Assembly: GCA_963792895.1 (NCBI GenBank)
Contig: CAWBYA010000004.1
Coordinates: forward strand, 248,001 to 312,000
Origin: UBA6912 sp963792895
GTDB taxonomy: Bacteria > Actinomycetota > Acidimicrobiia > Spongiisociales > UBA5794
Direction: 5' to 3'
Length of the DNA: 64,000 nucleotides
Shown: positions 11,364 through 20,404 of the stretch, piece by piece
Layout: each line of letters opens with the position of its first letter
Position numbering within the stretch: the first letter of the stretch is position 1
The notes under the pieces: model-generated
Databases searched by the model: none
Told to the model about the DNA's origin: nothing
The model's input: only the letters and a program-made list of their open reading frames with translations
Program-made: the position numbers and the translations under genes

Positions 11364-11815
11364 CCCACGAGCACAGCAGCGCACAGGCGCATGCGGAGCT
11401 CTCGCTGCGCGACCGCCTCCCGGAATACGGCGCCGTCTTCGGGGTGGGCCTCGCCGTCGCCGCAGCTGTTGGGCTGGTGTTCGGGGTGTTTTCGTCCGCT
11501 GGGGTGGGTGAGGCGATCGGGTACACGGTGCTGCTCCTCGGCGTCGTGTTCCTCCTCGCCGGCGGATCGAGCGGCGGCGGTTACACGAACATGTCGCTCG
11601 GCGCTGTGGGCAGCCTGTTCGGCGGCCGCGGCCGGATCGACGAGGACGTGGACGACCCGGAGGCGCGACGAGGCGCGCGGCCTCGCATCGATTCCAAGGA
11701 GCGGCTCAGGCGCGGTCTGCGACCCGAAGCAAACCCACGGGCGTTCTGGCAGGTGGTCGGTGGCTTCACCTACGTCGTGATCGGCTTTGCCATCGTGGAG
11801 TGGTTCGGGCATTAG
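11360..11815 (+). CDS. Membrane protein of unknown function
   Basis: A 151-residue protein starting MTHEHSSAQAHAELSLRDRL, with AAAGGAGAAG upstream and an ATGA overlap with the preceding gene. Two adjacent hydrophobic helices (about residues 24-65) are followed by a Gly/Ser-rich turn, a charged stretch (DEDVDDPEARRGARPR) and a final hydrophobic helix (FWQVVGGFTYVVIGFAIVEW). It is probably a three-helix inner-membrane protein with a cytoplasmic charged loop. It ends 33 bp from the convergent xpt. Confidence 0.65.
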   Translation: MTHEHSSAQAHAELSLRDRLPEYGAVFGVGLAVAAAVGLVFGVFSSAGVGEAIGYTVLLLGVVFLLAGGSSGGGYTNMSLGAVGSLFGGRGRIDEDVDDPEARRGARPRIDSKERLRRGLRPEANPRAFWQVVGGFTYVVIGFAIVEWFGH

Positions 11816-11848
11816 CCCGACCCGGACGGCGCCGAGTCATCCGATGGG

Positions 11849-12418
11849 TCAGTTGGCACTTCGGAGCGCGATGGCGCCACCGTCTATCGACTCGATCTCG
11901 ATGAGCGCGTTGACCTCCCAGCCGTGCGCCTCGAGGCGCCGTCTGCCGCTCATGAAACACTTCTCGATCGCGAAGCCGAGGCCGACGACGGTGCTCCCCG
12001 CCTCCTGCACGATCTCGCCGAGCGCCTCGGCCGTGCGACCCTGGGCAAGGATGTCGTCCACGATCGCGACCCGCAACCCTTGACCCAGCTGACGGCGCGC
12101 CACCTCGACCCGGTACTCGGTTCCCTTTGTCGGCGACGTGACCTCTCTGGCGTAGGAGTAACGATCGCCGGTGCCGAGGTACTTCTTCGCGTAGACCAGC
12201 GGCACGTCGAGGGCGAGCGAGCACGCCAGGGCAGGCGGGATGCCTGATGCTTCGGCGGTCAGGACGAGCGAGGGCCGGCGGGGGGCAAGCCAATCCGCCA
12301 TCTCGCCGCCGACGCTCCGAATCACGCCAGGGTCGACGCGATGGTTCAGGAAATCGTCAACCAGTACGAGTGTGCCCTCGACCCTGGCGAACTCGGTGAC
12401 GGCCCTGCGGAGATCCAC
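11849..12418 (-). CDS. xpt: Xanthine phosphoribosyltransferase
   Basis: Converts xanthine and PRPP to XMP in purine salvage. The 189-residue product carries VDDFLNHRVDPGVIRSVGGE, the hallmark N-terminal block of Bacillus-type Xpt, and VAIVDDILAQGRTAEAL, the PRPP-binding loop, followed by IEKCFMSGRRRL as in that family. The GTG at 12418 is preceded by TACGAT with a 6-nt gap, which supports a leaderless start here over upstream in-frame codons. It is divergent from nth with about 46 bp between start codons. Confidence 0.85.
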   Translation of the reverse strand: MDLRRAVTEFARVEGTLVLVDDFLNHRVDPGVIRSVGGEMADWLAPRRPSLVLTAEASGIPPALACSLALDVPLVYAKKYLGTGDRYSYAREVTSPTKGTEYRVEVARRQLGQGLRVAIVDDILAQGRTAEALGEIVQEAGSTVVGLGFAIEKCFMSGRRRLEAHGWEVNALIEIESIDGGAIALRSAN

Positions 12419-12424
12419 GGCGGC

Positions 12425-12430
12425 ATCGTA
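12425..12430 (-). promoter_or_regulatory. -10 element of xpt, leaderless type
   Basis: TACGAT on the minus strand, 6 nt before the GTG at 12418. It is about 20 bp from the divergent nth -10 element. Confidence 0.5.
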
Positions 12431-12449
12431 CCGGGGCCGGGCTGCTCGG

Positions 12450-12455
12450 TACCAT
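12450..12455 (+). promoter_or_regulatory. -10 element of nth, leaderless type
   Basis: TACCAT, 9 nt before the nth ATG; back to back with the xpt element. Confidence 0.45.
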
Positions 12456-12464
12456 CCGGGCGCG

Positions 12465-13139
12465 ATGCCCTCGATCCCCCTTCCTCCGACCGCCGAACAG
12501 AAGCGCAACGCCCGTGTGATCCTGGGACGGCTCAAGAAGCGGTACCCCGACATCGGGACTGCGCTCGGCTACGCCGACCCATGGCAACTCATCGTTGCGA
12601 CCGTGCTGTCTGCACAGACCACCGATGACACCGTCAATCGGGTGACCCCCGTCCTGTTCGGCCGCTGGCCCACGCCGCACGACCTCGCCGAGGCCGACCC
12701 AGAGGAGGTCGAGGACGTTGTGTATTCGACGGGTTTCTACCGGCAGAAGGCGAAGTCGATCATCGGGCTGGCCGCAGCATTGGTCGAGGAGTTCGGCGGG
12801 GAAGTCCCGCAGGATCTCGATGCCATGACGCAGTTGCCGGGGGTTGGGCGCAAGACTGCCAGCGTCGTGCTCGCCGAGGCGTGGGACATCCCCGCCATCG
12901 CCGTGGACACGCACGTCAAGCGGGTGACGCGCAGGCTTGGTCTGAGCCAGAGCGCAGATCCGGTGAAGGTCGAGCACGAGTTGAGATCGCTCTACCCGTC
13001 GCGGGAGTGGGCCGGCATCTCGATGCGCATCATCCAGTTCGGGCGTGACATCTGCGATGCGCGCACTCCTCGCTGTTGGGAGTGCCCACTGGCCGATCGG
13101 TGCCCGTATCTGCAGAAGACAGCGGCACCGGGCCCGTGA
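12465..13139 (+). CDS. nth: Endonuclease III
   Basis: DNA glycosylase/AP lyase that removes oxidised pyrimidines in base-excision repair. The product has 224 residues. The HhH loop is LPGVGRKTASVV with the catalytic Lys, and AIAVDTHVKRV carries the catalytic Asp. The C-terminal iron-sulfur loop fits C-x6-C-x2-C-x5-C exactly (CDARTPRCWECPLADRC). Start at ATG 12465. The stop overlaps the GTG of the next gene (GTGA), so nth and the MATE transporter are coupled. Confidence 0.95.
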   Translation: MPSIPLPPTAEQKRNARVILGRLKKRYPDIGTALGYADPWQLIVATVLSAQTTDDTVNRVTPVLFGRWPTPHDLAEADPEEVEDVVYSTGFYRQKAKSIIGLAAALVEEFGGEVPQDLDAMTQLPGVGRKTASVVLAEAWDIPAIAVDTHVKRVTRRLGLSQSADPVKVEHELRSLYPSREWAGISMRIIQFGRDICDARTPRCWECPLADRCPYLQKTAAPGP

Positions 13140-14463
13140 TCACAGTCATCAGGGCTTTTCGCCGGTCGCCCTACGACAAAGAGATCTTCCGGCTCGCATT
13201 GCCTGCGCTCGGGGCTCTGGCAGCCGACCCGCTCGTGTCTCTGGTCGATACTGCATACGTTGGCCGTCTCGGCACGACCTCGCTGGGTGCGCTTGCCATT
13301 GCGGCCGCCGTCTTCGGGGTCTCGTTCTCCGTTTTCAACTTCCTCTCGTACGGAACCACCCCCCTCGTGGCGAGAGAGCTCGGCCGCGACAACGGAACGG
13401 GTGCGGGCCGCATCGCCGTCGCCGCCGCAATGGTCGGCTTGGTGCTCGGCGTGGCGGTGATGGGCGTGCTGCTCGGTTTTCCACGGCCGTTGTTGGGCGC
13501 CCTGGGCGCCGGACCAGACCTCATCGATCCGGCAACGACCTATCTGCGCATCCGTGCCTTTGCCCTGCCGGCCGTGTTGCTCGTGACCGTTGGGCACGGC
13601 GTGTTCCGCGGTGCGCTCGACACCCGCACTCCCTTCGTCGTCGCCCTCGGTCTCAACCTCGTGAACCTCGTCCTCGACCCGGTGCTCATCTTCGGGTTCG
13701 ATCTCGGTCTCGCCGGCGCCGCCTGGGCGACGGTCATCGCCCAATGGCTCGGCGCAGTGGGCTTCGTCTTCGCCCTCGCCCGCCGGCGTCGCTCGATGGG
13801 GCTCGTCTTCGCCCCTCCTGGATGGCTCGAAGTGCGAGCCCTTGCCGGCGCAGGGCACAATCTCGTGTTGCGGACGGCATCGCTCCTGGTCGTGTTCACG
13901 GCGACGACCGCAGTCGCTGCCCGCCTCGGCGAGGTATCTGTCGCCGCCCATCAGATCACGCTGCAGTTGTTCATCTTCCTCTCGCTGGTGCTCGATGCAA
14001 TCGCCATCGCCGCCCAGGCCATGCTCGGGGTGGCAACGGGAGCGCGGGACCGGCTCGTGCTACGGGCGCAGGCCGACCGGCTCGTGGGCCTCGGCACGAT
14101 CGCCGGCCTTGGGCTGGGGGCGTTTCTGGTGGCGGTGTCGCCGTGGCTCGCCGCCTTGTTCAGCCCGGACCCAGCGGTGGTTGCAGCCGTGCAAAGCGTC
14201 TACCCGCAGTTGGTGCTCGTCCAGATCGTCGGGGGCGCCGTGTTTGCGTGGGATGGCATCGTCATCGGTGCCACGGACTTTCGTTTTGCGATGATCTCCA
14301 CGGCCGTCCCTGCTGTCGTGGCGAGTGCCGCGCTGCTATCCCGATCGTCCCATTGGGAGGTTCGCTCAGTGCCGTGTGGTGGGTCGTCGTGCTGTTGATG
14401 GTCCTGCGGGCCACCCTGCTCGCTTGGTGGCACGGAGCGCGCCTCGAGCGGGCGGCCGCCTGA
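13136..14463 (+). CDS. MATE-family efflux transporter, frameshifted near its 3' end
   Basis: A multidrug and toxin extrusion (DinF/NorM-like) antiporter, 12 predicted helices, about 440 residues. It opens at GTG 13136, overlapping the nth stop. The helix-1 region reads LALPALGALAADPLVSLVDT and AHQITLQLFIF lies in the second half. The original frame breaks near 14330-14345. The true last helix is one base away: IVPLGGSLSAVWWVVVLLMV, ending at the TGA at 14461-14463. A single missing base restores it. It could be a real mutation, but the many similar breaks in this window suggest sequence error. Confidence 0.85.
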
Positions 14464-14510
14464 CCGCGACAGCCTGCGGGAACTGGGGGATGGTGGCGGG
14501 GTTGATGCCG

Positions 14511-15791
14511 CTACACCGGGTCGGGCGCGTCGGTGATCGTCGAATCTTGGAATGGGGTTGGCTCGACGACGAAGCGCTCGGATGCGTAGGCCACGAGGTC
14601 CTTACCCCGCGTCTCGGGGAGTTGGAGCACGAGGGTGGCGGCGACTCCCAGCCCGAGACCCAACACGGCCACCGTCGACGGCAACCCGATCGTGTCGACG
14701 ACGAGGGCGCCGATGATGAAACCGGTGAGCGAGCCGAGAATGGCCACGTTGGTGATCATCCCCGCAGCCGTTGCCCGGATTCTCGTCGGGAAGAGCTCCG
14801 ACCGGTGGGCGGCAAACGACGGCGTGAGCATGGTGGCTCCAAGCGTGCCGACGAACACCGCAGCGGCGATGAGCGGACCGGTGGTGACGAAGTAGAACCC
14901 CACGCCCCCGATGAAGCCGAGCCCAATGGCGAAGATGGTGGTCACCCGCCGGCCAATGGTGTCGGCCAGCCTTCCGCCGATGAGCAGACCCACTGTGCCC
15001 GCACCGGAGCTGAACACGAGGAGCAGTGTCGCCGAGCGTGTGGTCCACTCCAGGTCATTGATGAGGCGCTCCAACACGAAGTCGAACGCAGGGGAGGCGA
15101 AGGCTGCAACGAAGAAGGCGATCCCGGCGAGTCGAACGAAGAACTGCCGGCTGTTGGACGAGAGGACTTCGGCGTAGTTGCCTGCAGCACGCTGCGGGTG
15201 ATAGGCGCGGCTCTCGAGTAAGAACCTGTTGAGCAATGGGAGCGCCAGGAGCCCGAGTGCAGTGAAGCCGAACAGGAGGCGCCACCTCTCTGCGCCACTC
15301 TCTGCGAGTGGCAGGATCAGCAGCCCAAGCCCCGCTCCCATCGACCCGGCCAAGGCGTAGATGCCGATCCCGAGCGCCCGCAACTCGGGAGTCAATTCCT
15401 CGGCGAGGATGACGACCGCGAGTGCCGCCACGGCGACTACCCCAACCCGAGTGACCGACTGCGTGACGGCAAACATCACCGGATTGGGCAGCAAGCCGGT
15501 CAGGAGATTGCCGGTGGGGAGGATGGCAAACGCAAACAGGAACGGATCGCGCCGCCCGGTGCGGTCTGCGGCAATGGCAAACAACAGGCCCAGGAGGGAA
15601 ACCGCCCGCGTGATGCCAAAGATCCAGAACATGGCGCCCTCGCTGAGATCGAGGGCGTTGCGAGCGAACGGCAGCGTGTGCGAAATGGTGGATGCGCCGT
15701 AGCCTGATATGAACGCAACGATGCTCATGAGAAACAGGGCCCGTCGATCGCGCAGCGTGAACTTGGCCGATGTTCTCCGGCGGGATGTCAC
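14511..15791 (-). CDS. Major facilitator superfamily transporter
   Basis: A 426-residue integral membrane protein with about 12 hydrophobic helices. Typical MFS cytoplasmic loops are present: ADRTGRRD between helices 2 and 3, GGRLADTIGRR in the second half, and LFPTRIRATAAG, which resembles the sugar/metabolite-transporter-type loop. PETRGKDL at the C-terminus is also typical. The start at GTG 15791 follows GAGGAAGG by 6 nt. Substrate unknown. It is convergent with the MATE gene and divergent from ccdA. Confidence 0.82.
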   Translation of the reverse strand: MTSRRRTSAKFTLRDRRALFLMSIVAFISGYGASTISHTLPFARNALDLSEGAMFWIFGITRAVSLLGLLFAIAADRTGRRDPFLFAFAILPTGNLLTGLLPNPVMFAVTQSVTRVGVVAVAALAVVILAEELTPELRALGIGIYALAGSMGAGLGLLILPLAESGAERWRLLFGFTALGLLALPLLNRFLLESRAYHPQRAAGNYAEVLSSNSRQFFVRLAGIAFFVAAFASPAFDFVLERLINDLEWTTRSATLLLVFSSGAGTVGLLIGGRLADTIGRRVTTIFAIGLGFIGGVGFYFVTTGPLIAAAVFVGTLGATMLTPSFAAHRSELFPTRIRATAAGMITNVAILGSLTGFIIGALVVDTIGLPSTVAVLGLGLGVAATLVLQLPETRGKDLVAYASERFVVEPTPFQDSTITDAPDPV

Positions 15792-15981
15792 GTGGTGCCT
15801 TCCTCGAATCTCGACGAGCGGCCCAAAGCCGCCAGGCTGCGAGGTTACCCGGGGTCGGTGCCGGCCCGCATGATCTCGCCGCGGCGCGCGCCGGCTTGTG
15901 CCCGCAGCGAGGTTGGGGAACAATCGTGGGGCGAGCCACGTTGGCTGGACCAAGCACACTCACGCGCATCTGGAGGGCCTC

Positions 15982-16731
15982 TTGGACAACGTCACGCTGG
16001 TCGCCGCCGTCCTGGCCGGCGCGGCGTCTTTCCTGTCTCCTTGCGTGCTGCCGCTTCTCCCCGGCTATCTCAGCTTGATGTCGGGCTACTCGATGCAGGA
16101 ACTGGCGGAGGGTGACGTCTCGTTGTGGCGAGTCGCTCGGAGCACCCTCTTGTTCATCTCGGGATTCAGCGCCGTGTTCGTGCTGCTGTTCGGCGCAGCG
16201 GCAACGAGCCTCGGCAGGGCGCTCGCCGGGCCCGGGTTCCGCACGGTATCGGGAGTCCTGATCATCGCCATGGGTCTGTTCATAGCGGTCACGGCAGTGT
16301 GGAATCCCACGTTCTTGCTCCCCGCGATGCGGGAGCGCCGAGTCGAGGTGAAGCCCAGCAGGTTGGGATCGTTCGCACCGCCCGTCATGGGGGCGGCGTT
16401 CGCTTTCGGCTGGACGCCGTGTGTCGGGCCGTTCCTGACGGCGGCCCTCACGCTCGGCGCCAACTCAGAGACGCAAGGGCGGGGCATGTTGGTGCTGTTG
16501 TTCTACTCGCTGGGTCTCGGCATCCCGTTCCTCGTTGCGTCCGTTGGGCTTGCGGGCGCCTTCTCCTTCTTCGACAAGGTGAAGCGCTACCTGACGCCGA
16601 TCAGCGTGATATCCGGGCTGTTCCTCGCCGGCTTCGGGGTGCTCTTGCTCACGGGGCGCATCACCGACCTCAATGCCTGGTTCAGCGACCTCCTCATCCG
16701 GTTGGGGCTCGAGCAGCTCGCCGAGGTCTGA
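15982..16731 (+). CDS. ccdA: Cytochrome c biogenesis protein CcdA (DsbD membrane domain)
   Basis: Inner-membrane thiol-disulfide transporter that passes reducing equivalents from thioredoxin outward. The product has 249 residues and six predicted helices. The two redox cysteines sit in SPCVLPLLPGYLS (helix 1) and GWTPCVGPFL (helix 4). A TTG start at 15982 is preferred because GGAGG lies 5-9 nt upstream and the next residues begin helix 1. A c-type cytochrome is encoded 2.6 kb downstream, so a role in haem-site cysteine reduction is plausible. Confidence 0.88.
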   Translation: MDNVTLVAAVLAGAASFLSPCVLPLLPGYLSLMSGYSMQELAEGDVSLWRVARSTLLFISGFSAVFVLLFGAAATSLGRALAGPGFRTVSGVLIIAMGLFIAVTAVWNPTFLLPAMRERRVEVKPSRLGSFAPPVMGAAFAFGWTPCVGPFLTAALTLGANSETQGRGMLVLLFYSLGLGIPFLVASVGLAGAFSFFDKVKRYLTPISVISGLFLAGFGVLLLTGRITDLNAWFSDLLIRLGLEQLAEV

Positions 16732-16763
16732 CACCTGGTGTCTGGTGCTGCCCCAGACCCGGG

Positions 16764-16769
16764 TAGCCT
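16764..16769 (+). promoter_or_regulatory. -10 element upstream of trpE
   Basis: TAGCCT; predicts transcription from about 16776. This excludes an upstream GTG at 16738 as start and supports the ATG at 16795. Confidence 0.35.
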
Positions 16770-16794
16770 CAGCCTCCCGCACACCCGGCCGGAG

Positions 16795-18297
16795 ATGCAC
16801 GCCGAACCCTCCCGTTCCCGCTTTCTCGAGCTGGCCGCCACATATCCGGTGGTGCCGGTCTCAGTCGAGATGCTCGCCGACAGGGACACACCGGTGTCTG
16901 TCTACGAGAGCCTCGTCGGCGACGGCGACGGCTTCCTCCTCGAGTCGGTCGAAGGAGGGGAGCGGTGGGCTCGCTGGTCCTTCGTCGGGTGGAAGCCACA
17001 CTTCACGCTCGTCGCCCGTCATGGCGCCGTAACGGCACATGGCGCAGCGGCGCCTCCGTTGCCGGATGGCGACCCTCTCACCGTGTTGGCTGCCGTCCTC
17101 GACAGGTATGCGACACCGGAACCGCAGATGGTGGGCCTCGGCGACCCGTCCCCGCCCCTGTTCGCCGGGGCCGTCGGCTACCTGGCCTACGACGTCGTCC
17201 GCTACATCGAGCGGCTGCCGTCCCGACCGCCGGACGATCGCCACTTGCCCGAGATGGTCTGGCACTTCTTCTCGCACCTCGCCGTCGTCGATCGTTATCG
17301 ACAGACGGTCCGGCTCGTCAGGAATGTGTTCGTCGGCGACGAACCTGCGTCGCAGTACGACGAAGCCGTGGCCGACCTGGCTGCGGCCATCGACGAGCTC
17401 GGCCGAAAGGCGGAACGAGTCGTCGTGCCGCGACCCGTCTTTTCGGAGGTGCCCGACGTCACCGCCAACCTCAGCCGCGCCGAGTTCGAGGCTGCCGTCG
17501 AAAAGGCCGTTGCGCACATCCGCGCCGGTGACGCTTTCCAGATCGTGCCATCCGTCCGCTTCGCAACCGCTTTTGAGGGCGACCCGTTCCACGTCTACCG
17601 CGCGCTGCGCCTCGTCAATCCGTCGCCCTTCATGTTCTACGTTCGGCACGGGTCGCTCGCGATCGCCGGCTCGTCGCCGGAGCTCATGTCGCGGGTCCGC
17701 GACGGGAGAGTGACGAGCCGTCCGATTGCGGGGACTCGCCGGCGGGGATCGGGTCCGGCCGAGGACGCAGCACTCGAAGCCGAGTTGCTCGCCGATCCGA
17801 AGGAGCGAGCAGAACATGTGATGCTGGTCGACCTCGCTCGCAACGATCTGGGCAGGGTGTGCGAGTTCGGGTCCGTCCAGGTGGACGAGCTGATGGTCAT
17901 CGAGCGGTTCTCCCACGTGATGCACATCGTCTCGGGAGTGTCGGGGAGGCTCCGTCCGGGGCTCGGGCCGGTCGACGTCCTGCGTGCGACGTTTCCTCAT
18001 GGCACAGTCTCCGGAGCACCCAAGGTGCGTGCGATGGAGATCATCGACGAGCTCGAGCCAACCGCACGTGGTCCGTATGCCGGTGCGGTTGGCTACGTCG
18101 ACTTCTCGGGCAACCTCGACACGGCGATCGGGCTGCGCACGATGGTGGGCGATGGCCGCACGGCGTGGGTGCAGGCCGGAGCGGGTGTCGTGGCCGACAG
18201 CCAACCCGCAGCCGAGTACGAGGAATGCAGAAACAAGGCGGCCGCCGTGCTTGCTGCCATTGCCGCAGCATCCCACCTGGAGGACGAGATGCCATGA
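16795..18297 (+). CDS. trpE: Anthranilate synthase component I
   Basis: Chorismate to anthranilate, first step of tryptophan synthesis, 500 residues. LLES at 48-51 with Ser 62 fits LLESx10S, the tryptophan feedback site. Catalytic blocks include RPIAGTRRRG, HVMLVDLARNDLGRV, and FPHGTVSGAPKVRAMEII. Initiation at 16795 matches the usual TrpE N-terminus (FLELAATYPVVPVSVEMLAD). A GTG at 16738 would add 19 residues and lies upstream of the likely -10. The gene heads a coupled series (stop overlaps the next ATG). No trpG or trpD is in the window, so the glutaminase partner is elsewhere. Confidence 0.94.
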   Translation: MHAEPSRSRFLELAATYPVVPVSVEMLADRDTPVSVYESLVGDGDGFLLESVEGGERWARWSFVGWKPHFTLVARHGAVTAHGAAAPPLPDGDPLTVLAAVLDRYATPEPQMVGLGDPSPPLFAGAVGYLAYDVVRYIERLPSRPPDDRHLPEMVWHFFSHLAVVDRYRQTVRLVRNVFVGDEPASQYDEAVADLAAAIDELGRKAERVVVPRPVFSEVPDVTANLSRAEFEAAVEKAVAHIRAGDAFQIVPSVRFATAFEGDPFHVYRALRLVNPSPFMFYVRHGSLAIAGSSPELMSRVRDGRVTSRPIAGTRRRGSGPAEDAALEAELLADPKERAEHVMLVDLARNDLGRVCEFGSVQVDELMVIERFSHVMHIVSGVSGRLRPGLGPVDVLRATFPHGTVSGAPKVRAMEIIDELEPTARGPYAGAVGYVDFSGNLDTAIGLRTMVGDGRTAWVQAGAGVVADSQPAAEYEECRNKAAAVLAAIAAASHLEDEMP

Positions 18298-19282
18298 CGA
18301 CGGGAAGAGCAGGCGCGCCGTCGTTCGGGGACGTCACGGGTGAATACCTCGCGCGTACGGCGCGAGGCGGCCTTCGTCACCGACTGGCACGAGATCGTTT
18401 GGGTTCGGGGGCCGGACACAGTTCGTTTTCTCGACGGTCTCGTCAGTCAGGGGGTGGCCCCGCTGGCGATCGGCGATGTCGCGCGCTCGTTGCTGCTCGC
18501 TCCCCAAGGCAAGCTGCGCGCGCCACACCACTTGTTCCGGGGAGACGATGAGGTCGGACTCCTCGTTGACGCCGGGGTGGCTGCGGTCGCCGCAGGGGAT
18601 CTCCGCCGTTTCAAGATCCGAGTCGACGTGACCATCGAGGCCGAACCTGGGCCGGTTGTCGCCGTCTGGGGACCCCGCGCGGCCGATGCCGTCGCCGAGG
18701 TCGTTGGGCGGGAGCCCCCAGGAGCCGGGTGGCGCCGGGATCCAGACGGGCGCGTCGTGGCCGCCGTGCCATTCCGGCTCGGACCGCTGCCGCGCTGATG
18801 TCGTGGTCGGCGTCGACATCGAGTCATTGGCGGCGACGGGGCTGGTGAGGGCCGGACGGTTCGCCGCAGACGCCGTCCGCATCGAGGCGGGTGAGCCGAT
18901 CATGGGGGTCGACATCGGCGAAGGGACGATCCCACAGGAAGGAGACGTCGTTGCCGGCGCCGTCGACTTCACCAAGGGGTGTTATCTGGGCCAGGAGTTG
19001 GTTGCCCGCATCGACTCGCGCGGGCACGTCAATCGTGTGCTGCGCGGTGTGATCCTCGACACCAACGTCCTGCCACCGCTGGGCGCCGAACTGATCGCCG
19101 ACGACCGGATGGTGGGCTCACTGACGTCGCTCGCCGAGTCTCTCGAGTTGCGGGCACCGGTCGGGCTGGCCCTCATCCGTCGCGAGGTCGCAACCGGGGA
19201 CGCGGTCGAAGTGCGCTGGGACGGCGGGCGGGCTGCGGCGCGGGTCACCTCACTTCCCCTGGATCCATTCGAGATGCCGTGA
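18294..19282 (+). CDS. ygfZ: YgfZ/GcvT-like folate-binding protein, frameshifted
   Basis: A tetrahydrofolate-dependent iron-sulfur-cluster maintenance protein by family. The signature KGCYLGQELVARIDSRGHVN is present near 18970-19030. The reading begins at ATG 18294 (ATGA overlap with trpE). It shifts near 18350 into a frame reading RREAAFVTDWHEIVWVRGPD, and again near 18785 into the frame with DVVVGVDIESLAATG through the stop at 19282. Each break is cured by removing one base. A GTG at 18340 is an alternative start that would avoid the first break. Its place inside the trp operon is unusual; no link to tryptophan is known. Confidence 0.8.
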
Positions 19283-19320
19283 CCGCATTGGATCGGATTC
19301 TCGTGGCGCACAGACAGCCC

Positions 19321-19326
19321 TAACCT
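19321..19326 (+). promoter_or_regulatory. -10 element of the cytochrome c gene, leaderless type
   Basis: TAACCT, exactly 6 nt before the ATG at 19333. Confidence 0.5.
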
Positions 19327-19332
19327 CACCGC

Positions 19333-19632
19333 ATGCGCCGCCTCGGGTTCCTCGCCGCCGCCGCTCTTCTCGCCGCCACCGGCTGTGCCTCCACAGAGGG
19401 GCTGCTCGGGGCCGACCTCTACGAGCAGAGCTGTGCCGGCTGCCACGGTGCGGACGGAGGCGGAGGCGTCGGGCCGGCAATCGGCGCCGGATCCAACGCC
19501 GAGAACCTGACCGACGAGCAGATCGCCAGTGTCATCGTCGTCGGGCCTGGAACGATGCCGGGGTTCGCTCGGCTCACGGACGAGCAGCTCGACAGCCTCG
19601 TCGCCTTCATCCGCCAACTCGAAGCTCGGTGA
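19333..19632 (+). CDS. Small membrane-anchored c-type cytochrome
   Basis: A 99-residue class I cytochrome c. A lipoprotein-type signal ends in LLAATG-C, so it is probably lipid-anchored outside the membrane. Haem is attached at CAGCH, and GTMPGF supplies the likely axial Met. The fold matches the compact cytochrome domain of cbb3-type or alcohol-dehydrogenase-associated cytochromes. It sits between ygfZ and trpC with its own -10 element (TAACCT). Its electron partner is not evident here, but ccdA lies upstream. Confidence 0.85.
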   Translation: MRRLGFLAAAALLAATGCASTEGLLGADLYEQSCAGCHGADGGGGVGPAIGAGSNAENLTDEQIASVIVVGPGTMPGFARLTDEQLDSLVAFIRQLEAR

Positions 19633-19642
19633 CGTCCCCTTG

Positions 19643-20404
19643 ATGCTGGCGCCCATCCTCGACGCCACCAAGGCGCGCATTGCGGCCCTCCCCCCGCTCG
19701 GCGAGCTCGAGGCGGCGGCCCGTGGTCAGGCGCCGACTCGCGACTTCGCTGCTGCGCTGCGGGCTGATGGTCTCCAGGTGATCGCCGAGATCAAGCGCCG
19801 CTCACCGTCTGCCGGCATCATCACGTCCGAGCTCGACGCCGCTGTCCACGCTGCCGCCTACGTCGCGGGTGGTGCCGCCGCCGTCTCCGTGCTGACTGAG
19901 CCTGCCTTCTTCGGCGGTTCGCTCGACGACCTCCGGTCCGTCCGGGCAACGGTCGACGTGCCCGTGCTGCGGAAGGATTTCGTCCTCGACGCCGCCCAAG
20001 TGTGGGAGGCGAGGGCAGTAGGAGCGGATGCGGTTCTGCTCATCGTCGCCGCCCTCGACCGCCGAATGTTGGAGGAGCTCCTCGCCGTCGCCGCAGCATC
20101 CGGCATGGCCGCACTCGTCGAGGTGCACACTGCAGAGGAGGCGGACGTGGCGCTCGGCGCAGGCGCCCAGGTCGTTGGTGTCAACAACCGAGATCTCACC
20201 ACGTTCGTCACCGACCTCTCCGTCGCGGAGCGGGTGGCGTCGCGGCTCCCCGCGCAGATCGTTCGCGTTGCCGAGAGCGGGGTGTCGGATGCGGCGGGCG
20301 CCCACCGGATGCGGGCGGCCGGCTACGACGCCGTTCTCGTCGGAGAAGCGCTCGTGCGCGCCGACGACCCCGCGAGGCTCGTCAACGAGCTTCGAGCGGG
20401 ATGA
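19643..20404 (+). CDS. trpC: Indole-3-glycerol phosphate synthase
   Basis: Ring closure of CdRP to indole-3-glycerol phosphate. A 253-residue TIM barrel with VIAEIKRRSPSAG (catalytic Glu and Lys), VPVLRKDFVLD (catalytic Lys), LVEVHTAEE, GVNNRDLTTF and RVAESGV. ATG 19643 is used; an adjacent TTG three bases upstream is possible. It lies 10 bp after the cytochrome gene. Its TGA overlaps the start of trpF (ATGATG). Confidence 0.94.
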   Translation: MLAPILDATKARIAALPPLGELEAAARGQAPTRDFAAALRADGLQVIAEIKRRSPSAGIITSELDAAVHAAAYVAGGAAAVSVLTEPAFFGGSLDDLRSVRATVDVPVLRKDFVLDAAQVWEARAVGADAVLLIVAALDRRMLEELLAVAAASGMAALVEVHTAEEADVALGAGAQVVGVNNRDLTTFVTDLSVAERVASRLPAQIVRVAESGVSDAAGAHRMRAAGYDAVLVGEALVRADDPARLVNELRAG

